Below, piece after piece: positions 35,051 to 45,704 of a stretch of 64,000 bases of DNA. Below the pieces are notes generated by a model, which had not been told where the DNA came from, ran no database searches, and was given only the letters and a program-made list of their open reading frames with translations. The translations under genes were made by a program, and so were the position numbers. The stretch covers positions 96,273,604 through 96,337,603 of the forward strand of contig OU015490.1 in the NCBI GenBank assembly GCA_907164885.2. The letters are read 5' to 3'. The stretch comes from Dolomedes plantarius (Eukaryota > Arthropoda > Arachnida > Araneae > Dolomedidae). Within the stretch, counting starts at the first letter, position 1; each line of letters opens with the position of its first letter.

Positions 35051-35094
35051 TATATCCCTTTTGTACCCGCTTGTAACAACAAAATTGTTTCTTA

Positions 35095-36000
35095 TATATG
35101 ACACAAGAAAAAATAAAAATGTTTTTTTATTCAGAACTGCCCTTATAAAACAACATTAAATGAAACACTTATATACAATATACATACAGCAATTGAACAC
35201 AAAATCAGTTATTAGTTATCTTTAAAATGATAGATCCATTTTTAACATGAAAGAAGAAAAAAGTTAATCATTCAGAACTGCCTTTATAAAACAATATCAG
35301 ATCAAACAGGCATACACTATGTACATATGACAATTGTAAAAAAATAATTATTAGTTTAAAGTAAAATGTTGGATACATTTTTACCACGCTAAAAGAGAAA
35401 TTTTTTTAAATAAAAACTGGCCATATAAAACAAGATTAAATGAAACAAGCATACTCCATGTATTTATAGCAATTGAATAAAATCAGTTATTGGTTTTCAG
35501 TAAAATGATGGAGACATTTTTAACACAAGAAAAATGAAAGTAATATTTTCGGATTATAAAACTAGATTAAATCAAAGAAGCATACATCATGTACTAATAC
35601 CATTGAACAAAATCAGTCATTAGTTTTATGTAAAATTATGGATACATTTTTAACACACGAAAGAAGATTTTTATTCAGAACTGCACATATATAACAAGAT
35701 TAAATCAAACACATTACACTATGCACAAATAGCAATTTAAAATAAACAATTGTAAGTTTTCTGTAAACTGATGAATGCTTTTTTAAAAGCAATAAAAAAG
35801 AAAAAAATTAATTCATATCTGCCTGTATAAAACAAGATTAAATCAAACACACATACACTAAGTACTTATGACAACTGAACAACATCAAATATTAGTTTTC
35901 ATTAAAATGATGGATGCATTTTTGACACAAAAGAAAACTGCTTTTAAATCTAAACTTCCCATATGAATCAAGATAGCAAACACCACACATATATACACAT
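35095..36000. repeat. Second tandem array, ~130-145-bp degenerate units
   Basis: About seven units, each with CAGAACTGCC-like, TATAAAACAAGATTAAATCA and ATGGATACATTTTTAACAC segments, starting near 35138, 35273, 35422, 35550, 35674, 35815 and 35940. This array is unrelated to the 147-bp satellite. It lies only on the 3' side of the protease gene inside the foldback element; no inverted partner was found upstream of the transposase. Confidence 0.8.
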
Positions 36001-36004
36001 ATTT

Positions 36005-36032
36005 GATACACACACACACACACACACACACA
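36005..36032. repeat. (CA)n microsatellite
   Basis: About 12 CA units just beyond the second tandem array. Confidence 0.9.
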
Positions 36033-36195
36033 TAATGGCAATTTAATAACATCAATTACAATTCTTAAATATATGTCTATCTGATGTAATCTAAATATCC
36101 GTATCTGACGGAAGTACAAGCACACCAGACAACTTTATAATTCTGACACTGTATATATTGTAATATAAAAATTTAGATTAAACGCACTCAACAAT

Positions 36196-37038
36196 TTAAA
36201 TAGTATAAACAAGTATTTCACAATTTACTCGTTTCTCATGAGATATGTCATATTTAAAGTCTTTTAAATCGTCATATACTTCCCATTTATCGTTTTGTCT
36301 GAAACAAATTGCTGTATAATGGCCTATGATGTCTCTTGAACTTATTTTTTCAGGAGAAGAAAAACATATGACACCTCTCAGATGATATACACGATCGTGT
36401 AGTTCCAACAGTCGAGGAATACTGCTTAAACGCACCGCAAAGGGCTGAATTATTTCATTATAAGACAGCTTGTCGGTTACATTTATGTCTATTAATTCGA
36501 TGAAAATATGATTTTTTAAAAATGATGATCTTATGCTCTTGCTTTCGCATCTTACTCTGTTTTCATGGATACAATCACAAACCGTCTCTGATGACTCCAA
36601 ATTTTGAAGTACATGTTGCTGTAAATTTACAATTTCGGTTGATTTTAAGGCTACAACAATGACTGTTCGTTGAAATATTTTCTCATCATCTGACTGAGTA
36701 CAGCGGGAAATTTCTGTGACTGATGGCTCCTTTGTTAATAATTTATCAATGAGTGCTTTAGCTGTTGTTTCACAGGATATTTGTGACACATCATTTGGGA
36801 GCAATTTTATTTTGCTGATTTTGCTTAATATATCAGCACGAACTCGGTAACTTTTTGCATTTATATTTTTCGAAATATCTAATATAAAACTAAAAAACTG
36901 TTCATCACACTTGGCTTCGAAAATTTCTCTATACGATATACTGTCAACCACGGCAGAGGATAACACTTGTACAAGGGCATCGAATGCACATGTATTAGTC
37001 AGAATAAATTCCTTTTTTTTTAAAGTTTGTGATTTCAA
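36196..37038 (-). CDS. USP-type cysteine protease domain, likely fused to the transposase
   Basis: This 280-residue frame has the layout of a ubiquitin-specific protease (peptidase C19). There is a Cys box NTCAFDAL with C17, and a middle region with 'CDCIHENRVRC' (residues 154-164, possibly a degraded zinc ribbon). The His box GHYTAICF has H240, followed by KWEVYDDLK with D256/D257. Such enzymes remove ubiquitin or similar tags; a role in transposition is unknown. It overlaps the transposase frame by 44 bases and lies one frame over. The nominal start (TTG at 37038) is inside the transposase C-terminus, and reading one A fewer in the A9 run near 37012-37020 would join the two. I therefore suspect one protein of about 1,100 residues. 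Confidence 0.75.
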   Translation of the reverse strand: MKSQTLKKKEFILTNTCAFDALVQVLSSAVVDSISYREIFEAKCDEQFFSFILDISKNINAKSYRVRADILSKISKIKLLPNDVSQISCETTAKALIDKLLTKEPSVTEISRCTQSDDEKIFQRTVIVVALKSTEIVNLQQHVLQNLESSETVCDCIHENRVRCESKSIRSSFLKNHIFIELIDINVTDKLSYNEIIQPFAVRLSSIPRLLELHDRVYHLRGVICFSSPEKISSRDIIGHYTAICFRQNDKWEVYDDLKDFKYDISHEKRVNCEILVYTI

Positions 37039-39469
37039 ACTTAAAAATCTGTTGCCATTTTTTCAAAATTCCTATAGGAACTGATGTTCCTCGAGAAGAT
37101 AGATCCATGGTTAAAATTTCTGGGTGAGGATTCAAATAAGATTTTTGTTTCCGCTTTCTTGGTGTCAATGCTTGGCCTCTCCAGTTTTCAATATCTTCTT
37201 CATGCTTATCAGAATATTTTTTTTTACTGTTTGTTGTTTCTGAATCTGAAGACTCTGTTATGTCGCCAAATAGATATTTTCGTTTCCCGATATTAACCTT
37301 GCCAGCATTTGATTTGTCGTCACTCTTTTGTATCGTGCTGGATGTCTGTTGTTTTCCCTTCGAAGCAGCAATCATCATGCTTCCCTCTAGAGATCGTACG
37401 TGCTGAGAAATAAAATTATCTACCGAAATTGGCAGTTTTTCATGAGCAAATATTCTTTGTTTCACATCGTTGAAGCTGCTTTCTACAGGTGCACTGCTAG
37501 CGGTGGTAGACCCATACCTAAATATAGGCACCATTAGTGCTGTCCATAGCGGTAATTTTTTTGAAAGATGGACACAGGCGTTTACGATTGAGGGCAAGTA
37601 TTGCAAATTATCGTGGTCACCATCTTCGTTTATGATAATATTCTCTGCTGTCTTAGCTATTCCCTCAACCCAAGAGCTAAATCCAGTTGGCGCCTCTCCG
37701 TTCTTCGATACTTCTTCTGTATCTTCCAAAACTGTATCCAAATTCAGTACTGTGCTTTCAACATCAGGATGAAGCCCTTTCGCTATTCTCTTCTTCAATC
37801 TCGTTTTAGAAGTTTCGCAATGAGTATAAACACGTGTATTCATGTCTGTGCCTTCGGTCTCGCTCAGAGCCACAATGAATATATCTAAAAATAATTCCTT
37901 GATGTCATTTATTTCAGTAGATAATACGATCTGAGATATAGAACATACGTAGAAAAGTTTAGTTCGTTTGCTGACATTTTTAAAAATGTTCCAAGAAGTA
38001 ATCAATTCTATAGTGTGGGCAACATCAACTCTTAAGAAACATGGGGGTAACACATTTGATGTCACATTTTGAAATACTGCCTTGAAGCAAGCATCGATGT
38101 AAGAACTGATATCAGTTAGATTTGTGAATGCTTTAGCGGCTCCTGAAAGTAATGCAATCGATTGGTCCATTACTACCTCTTTAGGTGATACATCTGCATC
38201 TTTCTTCCATTCGGATAGCCAAAAATGAATTATGCTGCTGTCATGTTTTTCAGACAGCATGTTTGTTACCGAATACTGTGAATTACTTTTGCTGTCGTGA
38301 ACTGTTGCTTCGTATAAAAAAATTACTTTTGATTTATTATTGCCCGGTCTTTTGAGTTTTTTCACGACTCCACCAGTGGCATCAATACTAATTTTAGAAA
38401 TGTTGTGCTTGCAGTAAGCCCGAAACACATATATCTGACTTGGAAGCCAATAAAACACGTAGAATGGATCCAGTCCAATAGCTTTTATAGCACTACCAAA
38501 TATTGTGCTATACTTCATTTTATGGATAGTTGTAATAGGATCTTCATTTGGTTTTTCTCTGGCTATAGCTCTTGACTTTTGAACACGAAGAGCATTTGCT
38601 GAAGGCAAGTCACTAGGTTCAGGATCACCAAAATTCATTTTCCGCCTAGCTTCAAGCCTCCTAAATGCGCTGCACGACATGCGATCCTTAAGGACAGCTG
38701 CGAGGGCTGCATCTTTTGAACGGCCAGTTAGTTTCCGTTTTTTGCTTGTTTGGCACTCCCTGAAATTTCCCATGTATGTGCAGATTAAAAGAACTATTGA
38801 ATTTTCAGTGGGTTCACTTTCTATTCTAATAGAAAGTTTTGAAGAACACGCTGAGCATATGGCTTCTGCAACAGCAAAATATTTTCCACTTTCGTATATC
38901 TTAGCCCTTTTAAAAGATAGACAGCAAACTAATTTTGTATGGGCATAAAAATGCTCACTTATTATCGATGTCCACCTATTTGGAGTAAACACTTTATAGT
39001 TTCTTGATAACCTATTTGCATCTGAACATTTATATAGTACATCCGAAGGCCGAATATCATTCCATTCTTCCGGAGTCAAAGTAATAGTGAATCTCAAGTT
39101 TGCTCCAGAGCCATCGCAAGAAGACACAGAATCACTTTCATCAAGAGAAACCCAAGGCATTATTTCATCTGATTCATTTCTCGATAGAGAAACATTTTCC
39201 TTTCCCTCAATTTCTGCGCCTTCCTTTGCGATATTAGACCCAGTATTATTTTCTGAGATGCCTAGATGATTTAAAATATTGTGCTTGTTGGTTTTAACCA
39301 TAATATAAAGAGATTTAGGGGTATACTTATAACCTAAAGTACTACTTTTTTTTATCCAGATATCGCTGGATGGTGGCGAAACGCTAACATCTTCAGTAAT
39401 GATATCGCCTTTGGAGTTGCAAATTGTTTCCACAATCATTTCTGGAGGTAAGTTTTGCTTTTTAGGCAT
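36995..39469 (-). CDS. MULE-like (foldback/NOF-type) transposase
   Basis: This 824-residue frame starts MPKKQNLPPE at 39469, about 770 bases inside the right satellite arm. After an acidic, serine-rich N-terminus (residues 80-120) come a Cys cluster (CSAC at 205-208, C230, C239), which may be the zinc finger that MULE transposases carry, and then the RNase H-like core. That core shows DATGG (D363), VVMDQS (D435), VDVAHTIE (D482, H485, like the MULE C/H motif), and APVESSFNDVK (E663) as candidate catalytic residues. The C-terminus (700-800) is basic and serine-rich. No stop interrupts it, which suggests recent function. Family assignment is by motif order only. Confidence 0.75.
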   Translation of the reverse strand: MPKKQNLPPEMIVETICNSKGDIITEDVSVSPPSSDIWIKKSSTLGYKYTPKSLYIMVKTNKHNILNHLGISENNTGSNIAKEGAEIEGKENVSLSRNESDEIMPWVSLDESDSVSSCDGSGANLRFTITLTPEEWNDIRPSDVLYKCSDANRLSRNYKVFTPNRWTSIISEHFYAHTKLVCCLSFKRAKIYESGKYFAVAEAICSACSSKLSIRIESEPTENSIVLLICTYMGNFRECQTSKKRKLTGRSKDAALAAVLKDRMSCSAFRRLEARRKMNFGDPEPSDLPSANALRVQKSRAIAREKPNEDPITTIHKMKYSTIFGSAIKAIGLDPFYVFYWLPSQIYVFRAYCKHNISKISIDATGGVVKKLKRPGNNKSKVIFLYEATVHDSKSNSQYSVTNMLSEKHDSSIIHFWLSEWKKDADVSPKEVVMDQSIALLSGAAKAFTNLTDISSYIDACFKAVFQNVTSNVLPPCFLRVDVAHTIELITSWNIFKNVSKRTKLFYVCSISQIVLSTEINDIKELFLDIFIVALSETEGTDMNTRVYTHCETSKTRLKKRIAKGLHPDVESTVLNLDTVLEDTEEVSKNGEAPTGFSSWVEGIAKTAENIIINEDGDHDNLQYLPSIVNACVHLSKKLPLWTALMVPIFRYGSTTASSAPVESSFNDVKQRIFAHEKLPISVDNFISQHVRSLEGSMMIAASKGKQQTSSTIQKSDDKSNAGKVNIGKRKYLFGDITESSDSETTNSKKKYSDKHEEDIENWRGQALTPRKRKQKSYLNPHPEILTMDLSSRGTSVPIGILKKWQQIFKFEITNFKKKGIYSD

Positions 39470-40239
39470 TTTAGCATATAAAAAAAAGCTCTTTCAAAAC
39501 TAAATTAACTTTAAATGTGACTTTTACAAAGGCTTTATTCTAATATCTTGTTGCTATTTATAAATTCTTAACCTGTCGTTTGGAACCACAAACAAAACTG
39601 ACTGAAAAGCATTTCGAGTATGTCCTCAAAATGGAAAACTGGGAATCTCCTGAAATAAAAAGAAATAACACCTACTCCTAAACGGGTGTCTTCGAAAGCG
39701 CTGGAGAAATTTGCCTTTTTCTACTTCCGACAGCGGACGGCCCGTAACGTTAGAGATAGTGTACTTGCCTGTTTACTGCCAGTTGAGTCAACTGCCTCCA
39801 CAATCTACAATAAGTCTTAACGTTTAAAAGTCGGCGAATGCTATACATGTTCAAGCCCAGCGAACGGCTCATTTAGTAAAAATCCATTCCCCCATTTTCA
39901 AGCTGCTGACGTGTACTATTTTTATAGCATTGGAGGCATTAGACTCGAATGTAACTATTGCTACCCCATAAATCCCGCTAGCATAAACAAACAACAGTTC
40001 ATGAAATCAAACCGCGTTAGATATCGCGACCCACCCCACTCCACTTTTCCAGACGATTTATTAGACATAAAAGTTCTGATCGGAGCCGACGTTTACTAGG
40101 ATGTTGTGACTAACCATAAACAACTTTCCCATAAACAACTGGATAAACGCATTCGACACTATTTATGATTGAGTCATTACTTTAGTTGAGAAAAAAGTAT
40201 CAAGTAGTGCCTCTCAAAATACAGCAATTTTAAATAAAA
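39470..40239. other. 5' region of the foldback transposase; small BEL/Pao-like protease fragment
   Basis: This holds whatever promoter the transposase has; I see no clear core elements. At about 40017-40107 the plus strand encodes 'FPDDLLDIKVLIGADVY', strongly like the conserved VEVLIGAD stretch after BEL/Pao proteases, such as the one at about 57590 here. It seems to be a captured retrotransposon scrap. 39690-40150 is less AT-rich than its surroundings. Confidence 0.45.
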
Positions 40240-41714
40240 TTCTTCCCCCAATTTGATTTGCTTGTAACTTTTTAAATAACGAGGTACAAACTAAAATTTT
40301 GTTGGTACAAACGGGTACAAACGAGGTAAAAATTATTGGCAACAGTTTTGTTTGAAAATTCGATGGTGGAGGGCTATCGTTTCACCAACCCCCCACTTTG
40401 ATTTTCTTATAACTTTTTAAATAATGAGGTACAAACGAAAATTTTGTTGGTACAAACGGGTACAAACGAGGAATAAACGATTGGCATCAGTTTCGTTTCA
40501 AAATTCGATGGTGGGGGGGCTATCGTTTCACCAGCCCCCCCACTTTGATTTTATTATAACTTTTTATATAATGAGGTACAAACGAAAATTTTGTTGGTAC
40601 AAACGGGTACAAACGAGGTATAAACGATTGGCATCAGTTTCGTTTCAAAATTCGATGGTGGGGGGGCTATCGTTTCACCAGCCCCCCCACTTTGATTTTA
40701 TTATAACTTTTTATATAATGAGGTACAAACGAAAATTTTGTTGGTACAAACGGGTACAAACGAGGTATAAACGATTGGCATCAGTTTCGTTTCAAAATTC
40801 GATGGTGGGGGGGCTATCGTTTCACCAGCCCCCCCACTTTGATTTTATTATAACTTTTTATATAATGAGGTACAAACGAAAATTTTGTTGGTACAAACGG
40901 GTACAAACGAGGTATAAACGATTGGCATCAGTTTCGTTTCAAAATTCGATGGTGGGGGGGCTATCGTTTCACCAGCCCCCCCACTTTGATTTTATTATAA
41001 CTTTTTATATAATGAGGTACAAACGAAAATTTTGTTGGTACAAACGGGTACAAACGAGGTATAAACGATTGGCATCAGTTTCGTTTCAAAATTCGATGGT
41101 GGGGGGGCTATCGTTTCACCAGCCCCCCCACTTTGATTTTATTATAACTTTTTATATAATGAGGTACAAACGAAAATTTTGTTGGTACAAACGGGTACAA
41201 ACGAGGTATAAACGATTGGCATCAGTTTCGTTTCAAAATTCGATGGTGGGGGGGCTATCGTTTCACCAGCCCCCCCACTTTGATTTTATTATAACTTTTT
41301 ATATAATGAGGTACAAACGAAAATTTTGTTGGTACAAACGGGTACAAACGAGGTATAAACGATTGGCATCAGTTTCGTTTCAAAATTCGATGGTGGGGGG
41401 GCTATCGTTTCACCAGCCCCCCCACTTTGATTTTATTATAACTTTTTATATAATGAGGTACAAACGAAAATTTTGTTGGTACAAACGGGTACAAACGAGG
41501 TATAAACGATTGGCATCAGTTTCGTTTCAAAATTCGATGGTGGGGGGGCTATCGTTTCACCAGCCCCCCCACTTTGATTTTATTATAACTTTTTATATAA
41601 TGAGGTACAAACGAAAATTTTGTTGGTACAAACGGGTACAAACGAGGTATAAACGATTGGTACAACTCGATTTTAAAAAGTGTTTGGTGGGGGGGGGGCT
41701 GGTGAAATGGACAT
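40240..41714 (-). repeat. Right satellite arm, 147-bp tandem units
   Basis: Ten units of the same satellite as the left arm, inverted. Units from 40571 to about 41600 are exactly 147 bp and appear identical. The innermost (40240-40420) are diverged. The outer end is the same capped half unit as on the left. Because 147 is a multiple of three, one frame stays open for 444 codons (40424-41758); it is a repeat artefact. Confidence 0.97.
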
Positions 41715-41723
41715 CTGCAACTT
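41715..41723. repeat. 9-bp target site duplication, right (CTGCAACTT)
   Basis: Exact repeat of 31114-31122. Confidence 0.9.
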
Positions 41724-41728
41724 TCAGA

Positions 41729-42060
41729 CTTTTATATGAAAAAATGCGAATTTTATAAAAACCATAATTTTTTTCTCTTTCTCTTATTATATATCAAAGG
41801 TAAAAATGTGAAGAAGAAAATTCATTTCCTTCAATTACTGCTTTTTCTCTTTAATAATAATTACTCCTTTCAGCTGATGTAACTTACCTAATATTTTGGG
41901 ATAAGAAGAAAGGTTTTTATGAGAAAATTATTTTTATGTGTTTTATGATTTTTGTGTGATTTTCTTTCATTATAATTTCTATCTATACTTAAAGTGTAAA
42001 ATTTTGCAATGTTACAGAAACTCATTGTTCCAATGGGCAACATTTTTACCTAATATATAT
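41729..42060 (+). repeat. ~340-bp direct repeat flanking the foldback element, right copy
   Basis: Same block as 30556-30900, in the same orientation, ending in TA repeats. Confidence 0.85.
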
Positions 42061-42692
42061 ATAATATATATAATATTAAAAACTAGTAATTTCTTAATTC
42101 AACATTCTTAACATTTAAAAACTATTAATTCCTCACTTTACTATTCCAAATTACAAACCCTTTTTTAAGCCCTTAAAACATTTAATTCCCTTTGGGCATT
42201 CGCGTTAAATTCCATTTTAAAATCTAACATTATTCTAAATTCCTGCGGCGTTTGAAACTAATTTCACTTTTGATTCTAAGTTCTAATAACCTCTAGAGAA
42301 AAAATTAAATGGCTGCCTGTTTTAATCGAAAACTAAACTGGCGTAGCGTGGGCAGAAAATTAAACGCTTTAGCGCATTTGTCACGCCTTCTCCTAACTTT
42401 TAACCAATTAAACCTTACTACGATCACATGACGAGATAAGTTTATATAAGTTTTGGTGTCACGTACCTGTACGCTTTTCGGATTTTGTAACTGTCACGAG
42501 AAGTATCGTGTATTTAAAAAATAAAAGATGTAGTTAAATTAACGTTGTGGTGTTTTATGTGTCCGAGGGTGAGATGAAAAGCGGGAAAGAAAATTAAACA
42601 TATGTGATGCACGGCCGGGCGACAATCATCCATCTTTACCTCAAAAAGAAATACCACTCAGGCCTTCCTTCGTCGGCCCGTGCTCGTGATAT

Positions 42693-42730
<38 letters not shown>
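42061..42730 (+). other. Unassigned block, possibly an LTR remnant
   Basis: The sequence from about 42070 to 42690 contains a TATATAAG box (about 42443), GTGTCACGTACCTGTACGC downstream, and AATAAAAG (about 42520), then a GC-richer tail. This layout resembles a plus-strand LTR. No matching partner, TG/CA ends or duplication could be fixed. (TA)n follows at about 42697-42728. Confidence 0.3.
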
Positions 42731-42732
<2 letters not shown>

Positions 42733-42911
42733 TGTAAACACTAGCGGCCGTCCGCAATTTGCAACCGCCTGTCAACATGGATTTACCCACTAAAATCAGG
42801 AATGCTCGAAAGCAAGCTGCACGATCAAGTTAAGAGAGATCATAAATGATCACGAGGTTAGGCTTAACCGTTGCCGGCATAGCAACCGACAGCCAGTAAT
42901 TGTTAATTTTC

Positions 42912-43260
42912 TACACTTTTTTCAGCACTTGCTGAATTTTTACTCCATCTTATAAGTGAAGAAATTTTCCCAACAATTTATTATTTCAATATGATTAAGG
43001 TAGATATCTGAGTGTAGATATAAGTGTAGATATCTGTAACACGTGTATCTATAATAAGTGTAGATATCTGAATTGTGCACAATAGTACGTACAGAGAGTG
43101 ATGAATTCCACGCCATATTTTAGAACTTGATGAATTTTTACTCCATATTTTAAGTGAAAATGTTTTGCCCCAACAATTCCTTATTTGATTTAATGATAAA
43201 GTGTCGCTATCTTAATTTTGAAAAATAGTACATACAGAGAGGGATGTAATTTATAAGATC
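42912..43260. repeat. Imperfect ~150-bp direct duplication
   Basis: Blocks at about 42912-43100 and 43112-43260 both contain GAATTTTTACTCCAT, AAGTGAA, CCCAACAATT, and end AATAGTACRTACAGAGAGKGATG. In the first block GTGTAGATATCTG is repeated about three times. No coding. Confidence 0.7.
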
Positions 43261-43541
43261 ATTTGTGTTGGTTTTCTCAGTCTTATGTATTGTAAATTCA
43301 CATTTTTTTATCATGATATTTTAAAATCAGCATTTTAGAGGATACCCCTTAAAAACGTATATTTATGTGGGACTTATTTCACTCGCTCTAGGCGTAGGAT
43401 ACAGCGGTTCCAACAGGCCAAATTTTACAATGGAATCAGAATCGACCTCTCCACGACTAAGTAAATTGAAAATAAATAGTACATTAAATAAGTAAACGAA
43501 CGTTTTTACAAACACACTCACAGACACATAATCGCCAACAC

Positions 43542-45467
<1,926 letters not shown>

Positions 45468-45704
45468 TATCTATGGCGGCCAGTCATGATTCCGAAAAAG
45501 AGTAGCCGTTTTGAGGGGAGGCAATCAAATATTCGATTTCTCTAAGGCGGCCAGTAATGTGTCCGAAATAAAGTGACCGTTTTGAAAAGTGGCCGTCGAA
45601 TTACAGTCGACTTCTCTATGGCGCCCGGTAATGATTCTGAAATAAAGTGGCCGTTTTCAGGGGTGGCCGTCAAATAGGCGTGGTCGTCTAGAGAAGATTC
45701 ACTG
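45468..45704. mobile_element. Right end of a pogo-like MITE with three ~72-bp tandem units
   Basis: Three units starting near 45468, 45541 and 45613 share CTATGGCGGCCAGTAATG, GAAATAAAGTGGCCGTTTT and GTGGCCGTCAAAT. The block ends AAGATTCACTG followed by TA, the pogo-type terminus. A clear CAGTG left end was not located upstream. Confidence 0.6.

Larger units (their letters stand above)
31123..41714 (-). mobile_element. Foldback-type MULE transposon, complete, with transposase and USP-like protease
   Basis: The 10.6-kb element lies between two copies of CTGCAACTT. Its ends match after inversion: left ACGTCCATTTCACCAGCC, right ATGTCCATTTCACCAGCC, then a capped satellite unit. Both arms are inverted arrays of a ~147-bp satellite (left 31123-32690, with outliers to about 35090; right 40240-41714). 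Between them, on the minus strand, are an 824-residue MULE-like transposase and a USP-like cysteine protease domain. The design resembles Drosophila FB-NOF: satellite-built inverted ends, 9-bp duplication and a large central gene. Two other elements are nested in the left arm. The boundary evidence is direct; the NOF relationship is inferred. Confidence 0.88.

Noticed and set aside
40240..41714. Nucleosome-phasing or centromere satellite because the unit is 147 bp
   Set aside because: The arrays are the ends of a transposon with a target duplication. The match to nucleosome core length may be chance.
40424..41758. 444-codon frame encoding a 49-residue repeat (RYKRKFCWYKRVQTRYKRL...)
   Set aside because: It stays open only because the satellite unit is 147 bp, a multiple of three. 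The equivalent left-arm frame breaks where run lengths vary. No start context or domain.
42061..42730. Solo LTR
   Set aside because: TATA-like and poly-A-like signals are present, but no TG/CA ends, partner or duplication; left as unassigned.
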